64,000 nt of DNA from Hydrangea macrophylla (lineage: Eukaryota > Streptophyta > Magnoliopsida > Cornales > Hydrangeaceae), in assembly GCA_033977485.1 (NCBI GenBank), contig CM066989.1:35466595-35530594 (forward strand), read 5' to 3'. Under the pieces are notes generated by a model. It had not been told where the DNA came from. It was given only the letters and a program-made list of their open reading frames with translations, and ran no database searches. Below, piece after piece: positions 33,391 through 45,444 of the stretch (its first letter is position 1; each line of letters starts with the position of its first letter). A program made the position numbers and the translations under genes.

Positions 33391-36300
33391 AATGAGCCTT
33401 GGAGACGTGGCTGCTACTGATATAGTGGTCTCAGGTATGGTGCTTGTATGTTCGCACTTAGCATGCATACTCGTTGATTCGGGATCTACGCATTCGTTTA
33501 TATCTCATAATTTTGCTGAACATTTGAATGTTAAGTCTGCACTACTAGGATATGATTTATCCATTGCTGTACCGCTTAGTAAACCGGTAGTTATGTCTAC
33601 GATATATTAGAACTGCGAGATCAAACTAGGTGAAAAGATGATGACTGTAGACCTTATACCGATTGTGATGAAACATTTTGATGTGATACTAGGAATGGAT
33701 TGGTTAGCACTTAACCAAGCTACTATAGACTGTAAACAGAAAGAAGTTAATTTTCGATCACGGTGAATGGGAACTTTTGCTTTCAAGGGAGTGGGGTTAC
33801 ACTGCCACCATATTTAATTTCAGATATCCGAGCGGGTAAGTTATTGAAGAAGGGATGTCAGGAATTCCTGTGTTCCATTATTGATACTTTGATGACCGAA
33901 TTAAAAGTAGAAGATATTTCAGTAGTACGAGAGTATCCGGATGTATTTTCAGATGACTTACCAAATGTTCTTATTGAGAGGGAGATTAAGTTTACCATTG
34001 AGATAATGCCAGACTCAAGACCTATATTGCAAGCACCGTATAGAATGACACCTGTAGAATTGAAAGAGCTGAAAATCCAATTACAAGAAATACTTGAAAA
34101 AGGTTTTATCTAACCTAGTGTATTGTCGTAGGGAGCTCAAATGTTGTTTGTAAAGATGAAAGATGGTTCAATGAGAATGTTTTTGGACTATCGAGAACTA
34201 AACAAGCTGATAATCAAGAACAAGTATCCATTGCCTAGAATTGACGATCTATTTGACCAACTTCATGAGGCATAATTTTTTTCAAAGATAGATTTGATAT
34301 CGGGCTATCATTAGTTGAAGGTGAAAGCGGAAGATGTTGAGAAAATAGCTTTCAGAACACGCCACGGACATTATGAGTTCCTAGTCATGCCATTTGGAGT
34401 TACAAATACACCAGCCACGTTAATGGATCTTATGAACTGAGTCTTCAAGGACTACCTGGACAATATTGTAATAATGTTCATCAATGATATTCTTATTTAG
34501 TCGTCGAGTGAGATGAAGCATGAGAATCATTTGAGATTGATACTTCAGAGATTGCGAGAGAAGCAGCTATTCAGGAAATTGAAGAAGTGTGAATTCTGGT
34601 TGTCCAGTATTACTTTTCTTGGCCACGTGATTGACAAGAACGGAGTTTCAGTTGATCCTCACAAGGTAGAAGCTGTATCTAATTGGCAGAGACCGACTTC
34701 AGTGTTAGAAATCCGAAGTTTCTTAGGATTAGCAGGATACTATTGCCATTTTATCGAAAATTTCTAGAAGATATCATTGCATGTGACAAAGTTGATGAGG
34801 AAAGGGGTTACTTTTGAATGGAGTCAAGACTGTGAAGACAGTTTTCAAGAGTTGAAGTCACGATTGACAAGAGCGCCAATCTTGACTATACCATCTGGAA
34901 CCGATGTGATCTATAGTGTTGCTTCACATCAGGGGTTGGGATGTGTACTTATGCAAGGTGGCAAAGTAATAGCCTATAGGTCTAGACAGTTGAAGACACA
35001 CGAAGTTAATTATCCAACTCATGATCTTTAATTGGCCGCTGTAATTCATGTGTTGAAAATTTGGAGACACTACTTGTACAGGGAAAAGTGTGAGATTTTC
35101 ACTGACCATAAGAGTTTGAATACATTTTCACACAAATTGATTTGAATATGAGACAGAAAAGATGGTTAGAGTTGATGAAGGATTACGATCTTTCGATAGA
35201 GTATATCATCTGGGGAAGGCTAATGTGGTAGCCGATACGTTAAGCCGGAAGATGACAAGGAACTTAACCGACGAGCTAACTCAGCAAAAAGAATTGGTAA
35301 ACAAAATGGAACGCTTGGAGTTAGATGTGATTCCAGAGGTCAATGGTGGCTTGATGATGGCAATCATAGCTCACCCAGACATTATTAATGAAATCAAGCT
35401 AGAACAGTTTAATGATTGTTATTTGTGCAAGATGAGAGACGAGATACCTTTGGGAAGATGATCGGGGTTTACCTTAGAACAAGGAGTATTAATGCTTGGG
35501 AACCGATTATGCATACCAAATGTGAGAGACCTAAAAGAACAACTTTTAGAGGAAGCTCATAGTACAAAATATTCAGTTCATTCGGGGAGTAACAAGATGT
35601 ACTGGAACTTGCGAGAAAACTTCTGGTGGAGAGGTATAAAACGGGAAGTGGCTAAGTTTGTTTTCAAATGTTCGGCATGTCAACAAGTCACGGTAGAGAT
35701 ACAGGTTCCTATAGGATTACTACAACCATTACCGGTGGCAGAGTGGAAATGGGATGAGATCACGATGGATTTTATATCTGGATTTCCACATTCGACCATT
35801 AAGAATGACAAGATTTGGGTTATAGATGATAGGTTGACGAAATTAGCTCATTTTCTACAAATCAGAATGACTAAGCCATCCAAGTTGGCAGAATTGTATA
35901 TGAAAGAGATTATAAGACTACACGGGGTTCCAACAGTGACTATATCATATTATGATAGTAGTTTCACATCGAGGTTTTAGGGAAGTCTACAGAAGGCTAT
36001 GGGTACTAAACTGAGTTTCAGTACTACTTTTTATCCTCAGACCGACGGACAGTCAGAGCATTTGATTCAGATGCTAGAGGATATGCTTAGACTTTGCGTA
36101 CTAGACTTTGGAAGTGATTGGGAGAAACATCTACCCTTAATTGAATTTGTGTATAACAACGGATTTCAGTCAAGTATCAGAATGGCACCGTATAAAGCGT
36201 TGTATGGACGTAAGTGTCGATCGCCGATTTGTTGGATCGAAGTTGGAAAAAGAAGGTTGATAGGACCTGAGATAATACAGTTGACTACTGAGAAGGTGAA

Positions 36301-36800
36301 GTTGATTCAAGAGCCACTTAATGTGGCTCAGAGTCGTTATAAGAGCTATACGGATTCTAAACGACGAGCAATGGTATTTGAAGTGTGAGATTTCGTATAC
36401 TTGAGAGTATTGCCTTCAAAAGGCATTGCACGATTCGAAAAGAGGGAAAAGCTCAATCCAAGATTTGTAGGACCTTTTGAGATCCTAGAGAGAGTAGGAC
36501 CAGTGGCTTATCGTTTAGCATTGTCATCAGAATTGGAGCATGTGCATAACGTATTCTACGTATCAATGTTGAGACGATGTATGACAGATACGAGTAAAAT
36601 CATACCTGAACCATTGCAGATCCAAAAGGACTTATCTTATATAGAACATCCTGTAGAGATTTTGGGTCAGAAAGAGCAAGTATTGAGAACGAAAACTATT
36701 CCGATGGTAAAAGTATTGTGGCGTAGTCATACAATCTAGGAAGCTACGTAGGAGAACGAGAAAGAGATGCGGAATGAGTATCCGTACCTGTTCAACGTAT
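33391..36800 (+). pseudogene. Chromovirus pol: protease, RT, RNase H, integrase, chromodomain
   Basis: Protease LVDSGSTHSF (33472-33501). RT fingers YPDVFSDDLP and APYRMTPVELKELK, then [13 protein letters not shown] and [12 protein letters not shown]. The catalytic box reads FINDIL (34476-34493) where FIDD is expected, so the second Asp position is Asn. RNase H begins [15 protein letters not shown], with the usual Asp of DAS lost. Integrase has an HHCC module (35560-35690), VEWKWDEI-like start and MDFISGFP; ISYYDSSFTSRF lacks the usual Asp of SDRD; TDGQSEHL follows. The chromodomain-like end spans 36560-36800. Stops at 34111, 34437, 34498, 35029 and elsewhere. Confidence 0.95.
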
Positions 36801-36826
36801 GAGGTATAAGTGTGGGGACAAACTTC

Positions 36827-36843
36827 CTTTTAGAGGGGAGAGT
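36827..36843 (+). other. Chromovirus polypurine tract
   Basis: CCTTTTAGAGGGGAGAGT ends directly at the 3' LTR start TGTCACACCC (36844), as expected for the plus-strand primer. Confidence 0.85.
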
Positions 36844-37344
36844 TGTCACACCCATTCCAAAATTTCATTGTTTTTAACATGCATAGTGAGATTTTGGGCA
36901 TTATTAATGTTATTTAATAATGGTGGATGAGGTTGACTGTGGGTCAACAATAAGTGGACACGGGAACTTGAAAGTTCATTTTGCATCGGCACTATTAAAT
37001 GACATTTATGTGATTTAAATTTTATATGAGATATCTGGTATTTTGTGAATAGTAAATTTACCTGTGTAGAGTAAATTTCTGGTAATTTGATATTGTTATA
37101 TATCATTTTGAAGACTGTGGTGAGAACGTGAGTGTTACACTGCATAAAATGTTAGGTGGTATAGAGATTCCACATAATTTAGTTTGGATCCTTATTTTGG
37201 ACCCAAACGGAACTTACTCGAAATCTTTTATAACTTTTAGTTTTCACTCGTGAATAATAAAGTAGACGCTTAAGATGTTTCGGGAGATAATTGGGAGTTT
37301 TGGAGAACTCGTAGGGAGGTAAGCGTAATTTCCAAGTTTCGTTC

Positions 37345-37354
37345 CTATAAATAG
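37345..37354 (+). promoter_or_regulatory. Chromovirus LTR TATA box
   Basis: CTATAAATAG, preceded by TTTCGTTC and followed about 30 bp on by a likely start region. It is a textbook plant TATA box 500 bp into the LTR. Confidence 0.7.
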
Positions 37355-38465
37355 TAAGCTTGAGATTTCATTAGTCAAACTTTCTAAAAACATCCTTGGA
37401 GGAGAGAAAAAAAAGGAGATTTTGTTGCCACTAGCTATACGACGCCAATCGACGACCGTTCGTCCGTCAGATTTTCACCAGATTCTAGATTTGGACTCCT
37501 GGAGGTAAGATCTATGTTTTGATACCTCTTAGGCCACATTTGGCAACCTTTTTCTAAAAATCTAATTTCTAGAAATTTGAGAAAAACCCAGTAAAACTTG
37601 TAGGAATCGCGTATATTCTGAGATCCGACGTTTATTCGGGCCTCTAGTCGATCCTTCAAAGTTTTGGAGAAATCGCACGAGGTATGAATTCTAGATCTAT
37701 GAAATATATGGAATTTACATGTTTTGAATATCGACTTTGAAATTTTGGATCCGGGCGAAATTCATGTGTTAATTAGGCCCGTCAATTATGCATGCGAAAA
37801 TGTTAGAAAAGCATGTATAACTGTTTATATAAGCATGTTATATGTCTATTTGGGTCAAAGGGGTGTTTGGTGCAAATTCATCCAGGGATAAGCTCCTCGA
37901 TGTTTGAGGATTGTGATATTGATTGTGTGGTGTCTGGCATGGAGGAAGGCCCAACCAGGACATGGTACCTGGTATGGAGGAAGGCCCAACCAGTGTACGG
38001 GATGCATGGCAGAGGTGTGCCTTCCATGGCATTGGTTTCATTACCGGATGAAAGCGTACCACTCACCCTAGACACTATTTCTATGTGTTTTGGATGTTTA
38101 AAGCATAGATTGTCATATAAGCATACATTTAGAATTGTGCACTCAGCATATAACTGAGTAGTAGAGATTTACTCCGTTGCAGGTGATAAGAAGCGAGGAA
38201 AGAAGAAGTATGAGGAGTAAGGCCGAGGAATGCCGGGGGAAACACTCTTGTTTATAATTTTGTTTTCTTTCCAACTTGCAATAAGAATTGGAATTAGTAG
38301 CATGTTGTAATAGAATCTTGTTACGGATTGGATTAGTACTTGGAATCCTTAGTAAACACTTTTGTATATATGTTTTGAATCATGGATTATAATCGTGTTG
38401 ATATTGGGAATAGGTTTGGAGACCCTTGGTTTAAGATGCTACATAATTAGGCAATTCTGAGAGGG

Positions 38466-38760
38466 ATCAGTCAACTAGTCCTTAGTTCAGTCGACTGGAC
38501 CCCTGTGCTCATAAGATATTTCCTTCAATTTTTGAGGTCTTCAGTCGACTGAAGGGGGTATCAGTCGACTGGTTTCTGCACGAAAACACAACCTTCTGCT
38601 TGAATAGTGTCCAGTCGACCGGACAAGGTACCAGTCGACTGAAGATTTGAGGCTCCAGTCAACTGGGTCCCCGACACAATCGACTGGAAAGGGCCTTTGG
38701 ACTTTCAATACTTTCTGCTTCTGGTAACCAGTCGATCAGACCCTCGATTAGTCGACTGGA
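38466..38760. repeat. Cluster of CAGTCGACTG palindromes
   Basis: About ten exact or near copies of the 10-bp palindrome CAGTCGACTG lie at about 38468, 38488, 38542, 38562, 38612, 38632, 38656, 38680, 38729 and 38749. The 5' LTR carries the equivalent set at 31678-31970. Spacing is irregular and partly paired about 20 bp apart. Confidence 0.85.
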
Positions 38761-41351
38761 CCTCTGTTTCAAAACTGAATTCTTTTTGGAACTTTTCCAA
38801 TTGGGCAAAACTTTTTATAACTCTTATTTTAAATGACTGTACTTATGTTTTCCGCTGCTATTTTACTTTACTGGAATTGGATGAGCCTTGGTGGCGTGCC
38901 TGTGGATATCGCAATTTAACTACCCACAGCTTTTCTTTTAAATTCTTTTCCAAAAATTTCTAATTCAAAACGAATGAGTCGGCACTTAATTTTTAAAAGG
39001 AAAAATTAAGAAACCATTTTAAAGACAAACCGATCTTTTGTGAAACCAAAGATAAACCGGGTCTGGGGATTATGGTATGAAAGGGGAAGGAGCCCGGCGG
39101 ACTAAAACACCCCCTTTCATCCTATCTCGCAATAGGCCTCTATTCAACATCCTTTTTAATCGAATTATTAATCTAAGCATGCCCTCAATTAATACATATA
39201 TACATATACATTACACAAGCATGTTGGAAATGATGTAAGATTGCTAACGACAAAATATCATTCATAAGCCATGTAACTCAAGTAACAAACAACATGATAT
39301 GCAATAGAGAACTAGAAAACATACCCAGAATCCGGCCGCGAATATTAAACGTGTGATGCATGCAAGAATAGAAATCCTAAGAAAAGGTCTCTAACACATC
39401 TAAACACATAAGGCAAGACCTAGTCTAAGGTGTCGCACATGGTGTTGAAAAATCAATTAAAATCAAAGTATAGAATTGAACTAGAGAAAAGTTGAGAAAT
39501 CATACCTCAAATGCGCTACAAAACAAAGGTTAGTATACATGCCTTAGACAAGATATAATATCAAAAAGTAATTAATCCTAAGTCATGTTCAATTAGATAT
39601 AATTTAGACAAGAGATAAGTCCTACTTATGAATATGAATATGAATATGTATGAATGAATGCATGAATATGAACAAGAATGAGATGTGAATTTATTCACTA
39701 ATTTGGATCACTTAACCTCTGGATTTAAGTTAAATTATCATTATTCAAAACATGGTTTGAGTCCTAATACATTAGCAGACCATTTGAGTTGAAATAAATA
39801 AGATTAGACAAAAACAGTAGCAGTTTTTATGAATTACAGAGAGCAGGCCAGACTTTCAAAGCTAGAAAAACCATACTTCCAATGGTTGGATCTTAATGAT
39901 TTTTTGATATGATATGCATTTGTGAATCCAGTTTCTACCCGAAAAAGAAAATCAAGGTTTGAACAGTTAGATCTCCGGGAATATGGAAAAAAAACTAGAT
40001 ATCACTCAGGAATCTGCAACTCTCTGTCCAGAGATCTTGTACGATTTTCTAAAAATAGTAAAAAAAATGAGAAACACTTAGATCTTTTTAGGGTATCTTC
40101 CTAACACATTTAACCACTTAGAAAAAATTATTTGAGGTCAAGAAACCTTGATTAAGGTTCTGATTTATTAATTTCAAAACGGACTTACTGTTCTGAAATT
40201 TTGGACAGAGAGTTGCATGTTTTGAAATCATAAGACCAAACCATCTTAGACATGGAATTTCATCAAAACAAAAATCACAGAGGTACTTAAATGAGTTATG
40301 AACATCCTCCAATTGGTCTCATCCAATTCCAATGAACCATGATCCTATAGAAAATCTTTGATCACAATTGGTTTATGGATTCACTGCACCATTGTTGAAT
40401 TAATGTTCATACTTTAAAACCAACTTGATCCATGATCCTAAAAAAGGACTAGAACCAAGTATGGTTGTGATTATTGGGACAAATTAATGAAATAGGAAGA
40501 AATCCCTAGATTTAACCTTGATGGATTCCTACCATAGATCTCGTAATTGGAGATCTAGCAAGAAAATCCTAAGGTTCTACTTATTTTAAATATAGACTAT
40601 GAAAATCTACACCCAATTCTTCTCTCAAATATATGATCATGGAAGAATATAGAGTCATCTTATTCTCCTCTCAAATTAATGGTCCTTGGAGACTAAATGA
40701 GACACAAATCTACTCAAACCTCTATGGAATATAGTAAGGATTCCATAAGATTCTTAATGAGGAGGTCCAAGTCATGGGTTAAGACTTGAATCTCACCAAT
40801 TATGTGTAGATTATGACTATGATTCATTTTAATCTCCATATGGATCATAAGATCATAGGAAACTAAGGAATCAAACTCAAAGAGGCTCCCTAAGATATGT
40901 AAAATCTCATGAGCCTTATGAGGAAAATAGAAATAAGAAATCAAAGTTTATTTAGAGAACTAGGAACACAAACTCTTCAAAATTAAATTTATCATAAACC
41001 CAAGGCATCAATTAGATCCAAATTAATGAAATATTATGAGATTCAATCACAAGTTCTAAGTGGTGTGTGATGAAATGGGGTAAGAAGAGAAGTTTTGAAA
41101 ATGTGTAAAGTTCCTAGAACTATTAACTTGTGATTGAATTGTCCTAACTCTACCAAGGATTGAGAGGTTACCTCTATGACCTCAAAGAAGTCTTCTATTT
41201 CTTGTGAAGCTCTCCCAACAATCTTCAAATTCTTCTTCAGTTCTTCAAGAAACTCTATCTTCTTCCTCTCAATTCTCTCTCTATAACTCTTGTATTTCTT
41301 TCTTTTGATTCAAAAATATGTGGAAGTCCCTTAAAATGAAGATGAAGATTT

Positions 41352-41361
41352 GTTTATATAG
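41352..41361 (-). promoter_or_regulatory. TATA box of Ogre-like LTR copy D
   Basis: On the minus strand TCTATATAAAC lies about 100 bp downstream of the GC-rich island, matching the arrangement in copy F (TATA at 45437). Confidence 0.6.
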
Positions 41362-41452
41362 ACCACCATCTCAAGGTTATATGGGTAAATTCGGGTGAAA
41401 ACCCATGTGCATAGTTTTCTTCTAGAACATGTGAGAAAAGCAGTCTGTTACA

Positions 41453-41545
41453 GCGCGCGGCACTCGACGAATTGCCAGCGGCACTCGCTGAATGCCACGC
41501 GGCACTCGCTGAGTGCTGCCGACTTCGCCGCGTGCCGTGGCTAAC
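41453..41545. repeat. GC-rich GCGGCACTCGCTGAGTGC island in LTR copy D
   Basis: Three to four imperfect units of about 24 bp (GCGGCACTCGACGAATTGCC, GCGGCACTCGCTGAATGCC, GCGGCACTCGCTGAGTGCTG) stand out in AT-rich DNA. A shorter version lies at 45303-45352 in copy F, in the opposite orientation because that element is inverted. Confidence 0.75.
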
Positions 41546-42038
41546 CGAATTTCTGTCTTCTTTTTAATTTTCAAAACATATATTAACAAAAACTTAATTA
41601 TTGACAAATTATGTTAAAATACTTACATTTGTAATATATTTTGTTAAGAACATATTCATTGCATGTATTTTAATGTGTTATTTCTTTTCTCTTTTTCTTT
41701 TCTTTTCAAAACTCTCTTTTTCAAAATTCCTTTTCATTTTCTCCTTTTCTTTTCTCCGTTCTATTTTCTTTTCAAAACTTTCTTTCCTATCTTATTTCGC
41801 AGGACGAATCCTCAGACTGATTTTCTCATACGTTCTTCAACATTCGGGTTTCTCCCGAATACCCAATTTTTCTTTCTTTTTTTATTTTCAATTTTGAAAC
41901 TTGATTTAAAGAATCTTTGAAGAATTTGAATTCTCTGGAAAATCTTCGAATTTCACCGGTCATCGTCATCATCGGTCTTTTAGAGGTAACCAATCCCTGG
42001 ATTTGACGTTAGGTCAAAATCGGGGTGTCTACAGCCCC

Positions 42039-42076
42039 ATGTCCTATCTCCGCGCATAGCGGGATGGGTCGTGACA
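42039..42076 (+). repeat. Chromovirus 3' LTR, right part
   Basis: ATGTCCTATCTCCGCGCATA.. to GTCGTGACA continues the 3' LTR after the solo LTR and equals 32096-32134 of the 5' LTR apart from a few changes. Confidence 0.9.
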
Positions 42077-42302
42077 TTTTCTTTTCTTTTCTTCCCTTTA
42101 TTTTGAAATTCTTTTTCTTTTCTTTACAAATTCGATTGGGCAGAGTCCATAGAAGAGACATATGTATATTGAATGTTTTCCATTGATTTCCTTGAACTAA
42201 CTAATTGTAACCTCCTATGTGTATTTTTACTCCCGAAATTTCCTAAACACCCTATCTTTTCCTTCTTTACTTCTGAATTTTTAAACTTTTGATACCAAGA
42301 AG
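42077..42302. other. Pyrimidine-rich flank, no gene
   Basis: CTTTT-rich DNA between the chromovirus end and the CACTA-like start; no feature recognised. Confidence 0.5.
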
Positions 42303-44791
42303 CACTACACTAGAATGGCCAAATTGTCATTGTTTTAAACTTTGACAAAGCCCCTTTGTCACGGTTTATATCCGTGACAATTCAAGGCGTGACAATTTTG
42401 TTTGTCACTGTCAAAAACTGTGACAAAACTCTTTGTCACGGTTTGTTTTGGTAGCACTTAAAAGTGAGATATCTCTTAAAATTGTCACATTTTTTTCACT
42501 GTTCTGAATAGTGACAAATACTTATGTCGGTCACTGCTCTAACTAGTGACAAATATACGTATAGAGGAAAAATAAAAAAGTAAAATTAGCAAACAAAAGG
42601 TATATTTAAATTACCAAACAAAATGGCATGCATAGATGAGTAATGTTGTGTATTCCAAATTTTGTATCCCAAATTCCAGGTGGTTCCACTATATGTGTTT
42701 GGGAACCATTTGGATTTGCAACATTGGATCACGCCAATTATCTGATATACCCTTTTGTGTGAAAAAGTGTGTATGCCTATCATTATTGATGAACAAAAAA
42801 TAGTTCCATTGAGTTTATGAGAAACTTTAATTCCAGCTATAACAAAAGATCATTTGCAGGGTTTCATAGCTTGAACTTACTAAGAAAATTATCAAACAAT
42901 TTGGGCATCAAATTTGGGACTGCGGCAATACTCAAAAAATTATCAAAGCATTTGGGAACCATGACATTACTCATAAGCATTTGGGAAATAACTTTTTTTT
43001 TGTGTGAAAATAGGATAATTTAAATTTTAAAAAAAAACCCTTTGCCAAGGCCCAAAGTTGTTTTTGGGTTCGATAATTATATGATAATATTACCTACATT
43101 TCCATGGAATCAACAACTCATCTATGACAATTAGCACCGAGTACTAATCAGGCATAAGTACTAATGCACCATTAACAACCCCGTCTAATGTTTTGTCCCG
43201 CTAACATGACTAAATAATAAAATAGTAAAGAAAGGTAGAAGTAGCAGAGAATTTGAAACTTTAGAGATTCAACTATAAAGAAAGGATAGTGATCCTCTGC
43301 CAAACCCAGTAAAACTTTGAACCGAATGAACCCACCATGATCTCTGATAGTGATGAACTTCTCTGGTGAACACAAATCCATAAGAAACCAAAACAAAGGT
43401 CTGCATTAGTAACTTTCAAGGTCTGCACAAAGGAAAGCAAGATGCCAAAAGGGTGCAAATTGATATAAAGATTCAATATAGGGCAAAACAAAATCTGTGA
43501 GCATAAAGAAATAACCTTGACCCAAAACAAACCACAAAAGCTTAAAAGCTTACAAGTACTGAAAGAATGCAAATACTTAAGCACAAACTTATTCAATTCA
43601 AACTAATAACAAATACTTAAGCAAGTACTTAATGCTCACTCAAAACATACATTTCATTGCCAAGAAAATAGCAAAATAGGAAAAGAAAAAAATTTAAAAT
43701 TGACCCTAAAAATAAAGGAACTAACTCTCATTAGTTGAAAAGAATTTTTGTGCTCTCAAAGGTGCCAAATAACATGAAGCAAAAATAGCAGATCTCACAG
43801 TTGAGATCAAAAATACCAGATCTTACCTCTTTACATACCCCAAAATGGGAAGTCAAGAACTTGGGTAGTCATTTCTCTGCATTTTCAAGCTTGAGCCATC
43901 GTTAAGCATTGAGACCAACAACAAAACTGCTTAGAAACATCAAGAATTACAGAAATTTAGATCTTCAAAATCTAAAAGAAGAAATATTAGGTTTTACCTT
44001 AAAATAAGAGGGAAACAATGCAGATTCGAAGAAGGAGTAAGAGAAATAAGTAGTGAAATAAGAGACCCCAAAATGGGTTTAGGGTTAGGGAAAAAGAGAA
44101 AGTGAAGGAAAGAATGAGAGTTAGAGAAATACGATCTGTACAAATCCAAGAGCATCCAAGAGCAATGGCTTCCTGCAAACACGATCTGTACAAAGCCCCA
44201 AAAAAGAAATTAGGACCAAAGAAGGGATCTTAAAGAAGAAGAAGAGATGGGAAAAATGAAATACCCACTTGGTGGTGGTTGTCCAGCGACCTGGTGGTGG
44301 CGACCTAGTGATGGGCTGGTGATAGTACGAAGAGGGAGAGAGATTAAGAGTTAGAGAGAGATTGAATCCCTAATATTGAGTTTTAGAGAGCAACATATAG
44401 TAAGAAAGATCACTTAAAACCAAATACTAAATCATTAAAATCTCTAAATCATCACCTAAAAGAGAAAGAAGAAGAAGGAGTAGAAGCCGGAGCTCAGAGT
44501 CGGGATTACCATGTGGTGGTGGTGGTGGTGGTGGTGGCGGTCCGGCGCTATGGTGGTGCTAGTGGTACTGGACCTGTTGGTGGGCCGATGCTGTAGACTT
44601 GTGAAGGCATAGAGGTATCCAGAGAGTTTAGAGAGAGATGGAGTCACTCAGTTTAGACCGGGAGATGATGAGAATGAACAACCTAAGTAAGGAGGGTTTT
44701 TGTTTTTGGCATATGTATGCATTTGTCAATGTTTAAATAGTGACAAGCGATGTGGTTGGCTTGTCACTGTTGAAAATTGTGACAAGCCATG
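42303..44791. mobile_element. CACTA-like DNA transposon fragment (non-autonomous)
   Basis: It begins CACTACACTAGAA at 42303, a CACTA terminus, followed by a dense set of subterminal repeats in both orientations (TTGTCACGG, GTGACAA) at 42355-42560. The same TTGTCAC/GTGACAA words reappear at 44739-44787, as expected near the other end. The terminal CACTA repeat there is missing because an Ogre-like LTR starts at 44792. The 2 kb interior shows no transposase; the open frames at 43172-43596 and 43994-44193 look non-coding. A GGT run sits at 44514-44540. Confidence 0.65.
44514..44540. repeat. (GGT)n microsatellite
   Basis: About nine TGG units in a row near the right end of the CACTA-like fragment. 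Confidence 0.9.
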
Positions 44792-45436
44792 TGTAGACAC
44801 CCCAATTTTGACCAACCGTCGAATTCAGGGGATGGTTATCTCTAAACCGATGATGACACTGTCCGACGAAATTCGAAGATTATTTTTCCAAATGATTCAA
44901 GTTCCTCAGATGATTCTTCAGCTCCAATTAAATTTTCAAAAAGAAAAGAGAGAAACTGGGTATTCGAGAAACTCATATGTGAAGTGCGTGTGGGAGAGAC
45001 AGTCTGGAAATTAATTTCAATGTAAAAAATATATATATATATATATAGTGATTCGGAAAGAAAAAATAATAAGAGAGTTTTGAAAAGAAAATAAAAAGAT
45101 AGAAAGAAGAAAAGAAAAGGAAAAAAATATGTATATATAATAAGTAATCTATATATATAATCTATTAAGTATACAAATACATACTAGTATATAGGTATAT
45201 ATTAGCATATTAGTATAGTCTACTAAAGTATATTAGTATATTAGTATGTAGTAAGTATATATTTTGAAAATAAAACAAAAAAAGGGGGATAAATCCGTTA
45301 GAAGCGGCACGCAGGATGGGCGGCACTCACTGAGTGTTGCTCGCTGTAACAGACTGTTTTTCTCAAATACGTATGGAATATTCTTGCACATGGGTTTTCA
45401 TCCGAAATTACCAATTTAACCCCACTGAATATGGTC

Positions 45437-45444
45437 TATATAAG
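45437..45444 (+). promoter_or_regulatory. TATA box of Ogre-like LTR copy F
   Basis: TATATAAG in GGTCTATATAAGGAGG, about 85 bp after the GC-rich island. Transcription would start near 45470 and give a leader of about 2.4 kb within the LTR. Confidence 0.7.

Larger units (their letters stand above)
36844..38900 (+). repeat. Chromovirus 3' LTR, left part
   Basis: It starts TGTCACACCC after the polypurine tract; the matching end GTGACA lies at 42071-42076 beyond the solo LTR. Left (2057 bp) plus right (38 bp) give a 2.1 kb LTR. It contains a TATA box (37345), a small tandem duplication of GGCATGGAGGAAGGCCCAAC-like DNA (37937-37997) and a cluster of CAGTCGACTG palindromes (38466-38760). Confidence 0.9.
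38901..42033 (-). mobile_element. Solo Ogre-like LTR, copy D (3133 bp), with target duplication
   Basis: It runs TGTGGATATCGC ... GGGGTGTCTACA and interrupts the chromovirus 3' LTR. The flanks are GTGCC (38896-38900) and GCCCC (42034-42038), a 5-bp target duplication with one mismatch; joining the flanks matches the uninterrupted 5' LTR near 32090-32100. No internal element DNA is left, so it is a solo LTR formed by LTR-LTR recombination. It carries the paired hairpin block (39070-39136), a TATA box on the minus strand (about 41358) and the GC-rich island (41453-41545). Confidence 0.9.
31505..42076 (+). mobile_element. Ty3/gypsy chromovirus (Tekay/Del-like), decayed
   Basis: Order: truncated 5' LTR (to 32134), initiator-Met primer site, gag with intact zinc knuckle, protease, RT, RNase H, integrase and a chromodomain-like tail, polypurine tract (36827-36843), then a 2.1 kb 3' LTR split by a solo Ogre-like LTR. 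The tail VSMLRRCM ... EHPVEILGQKEQVLR ... VKVLWRSHT is typical of Tekay/Del chromoviruses. By eye, overlapping LTR parts differ at roughly one base in ten, so the insertion is old. Confidence 0.9.
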
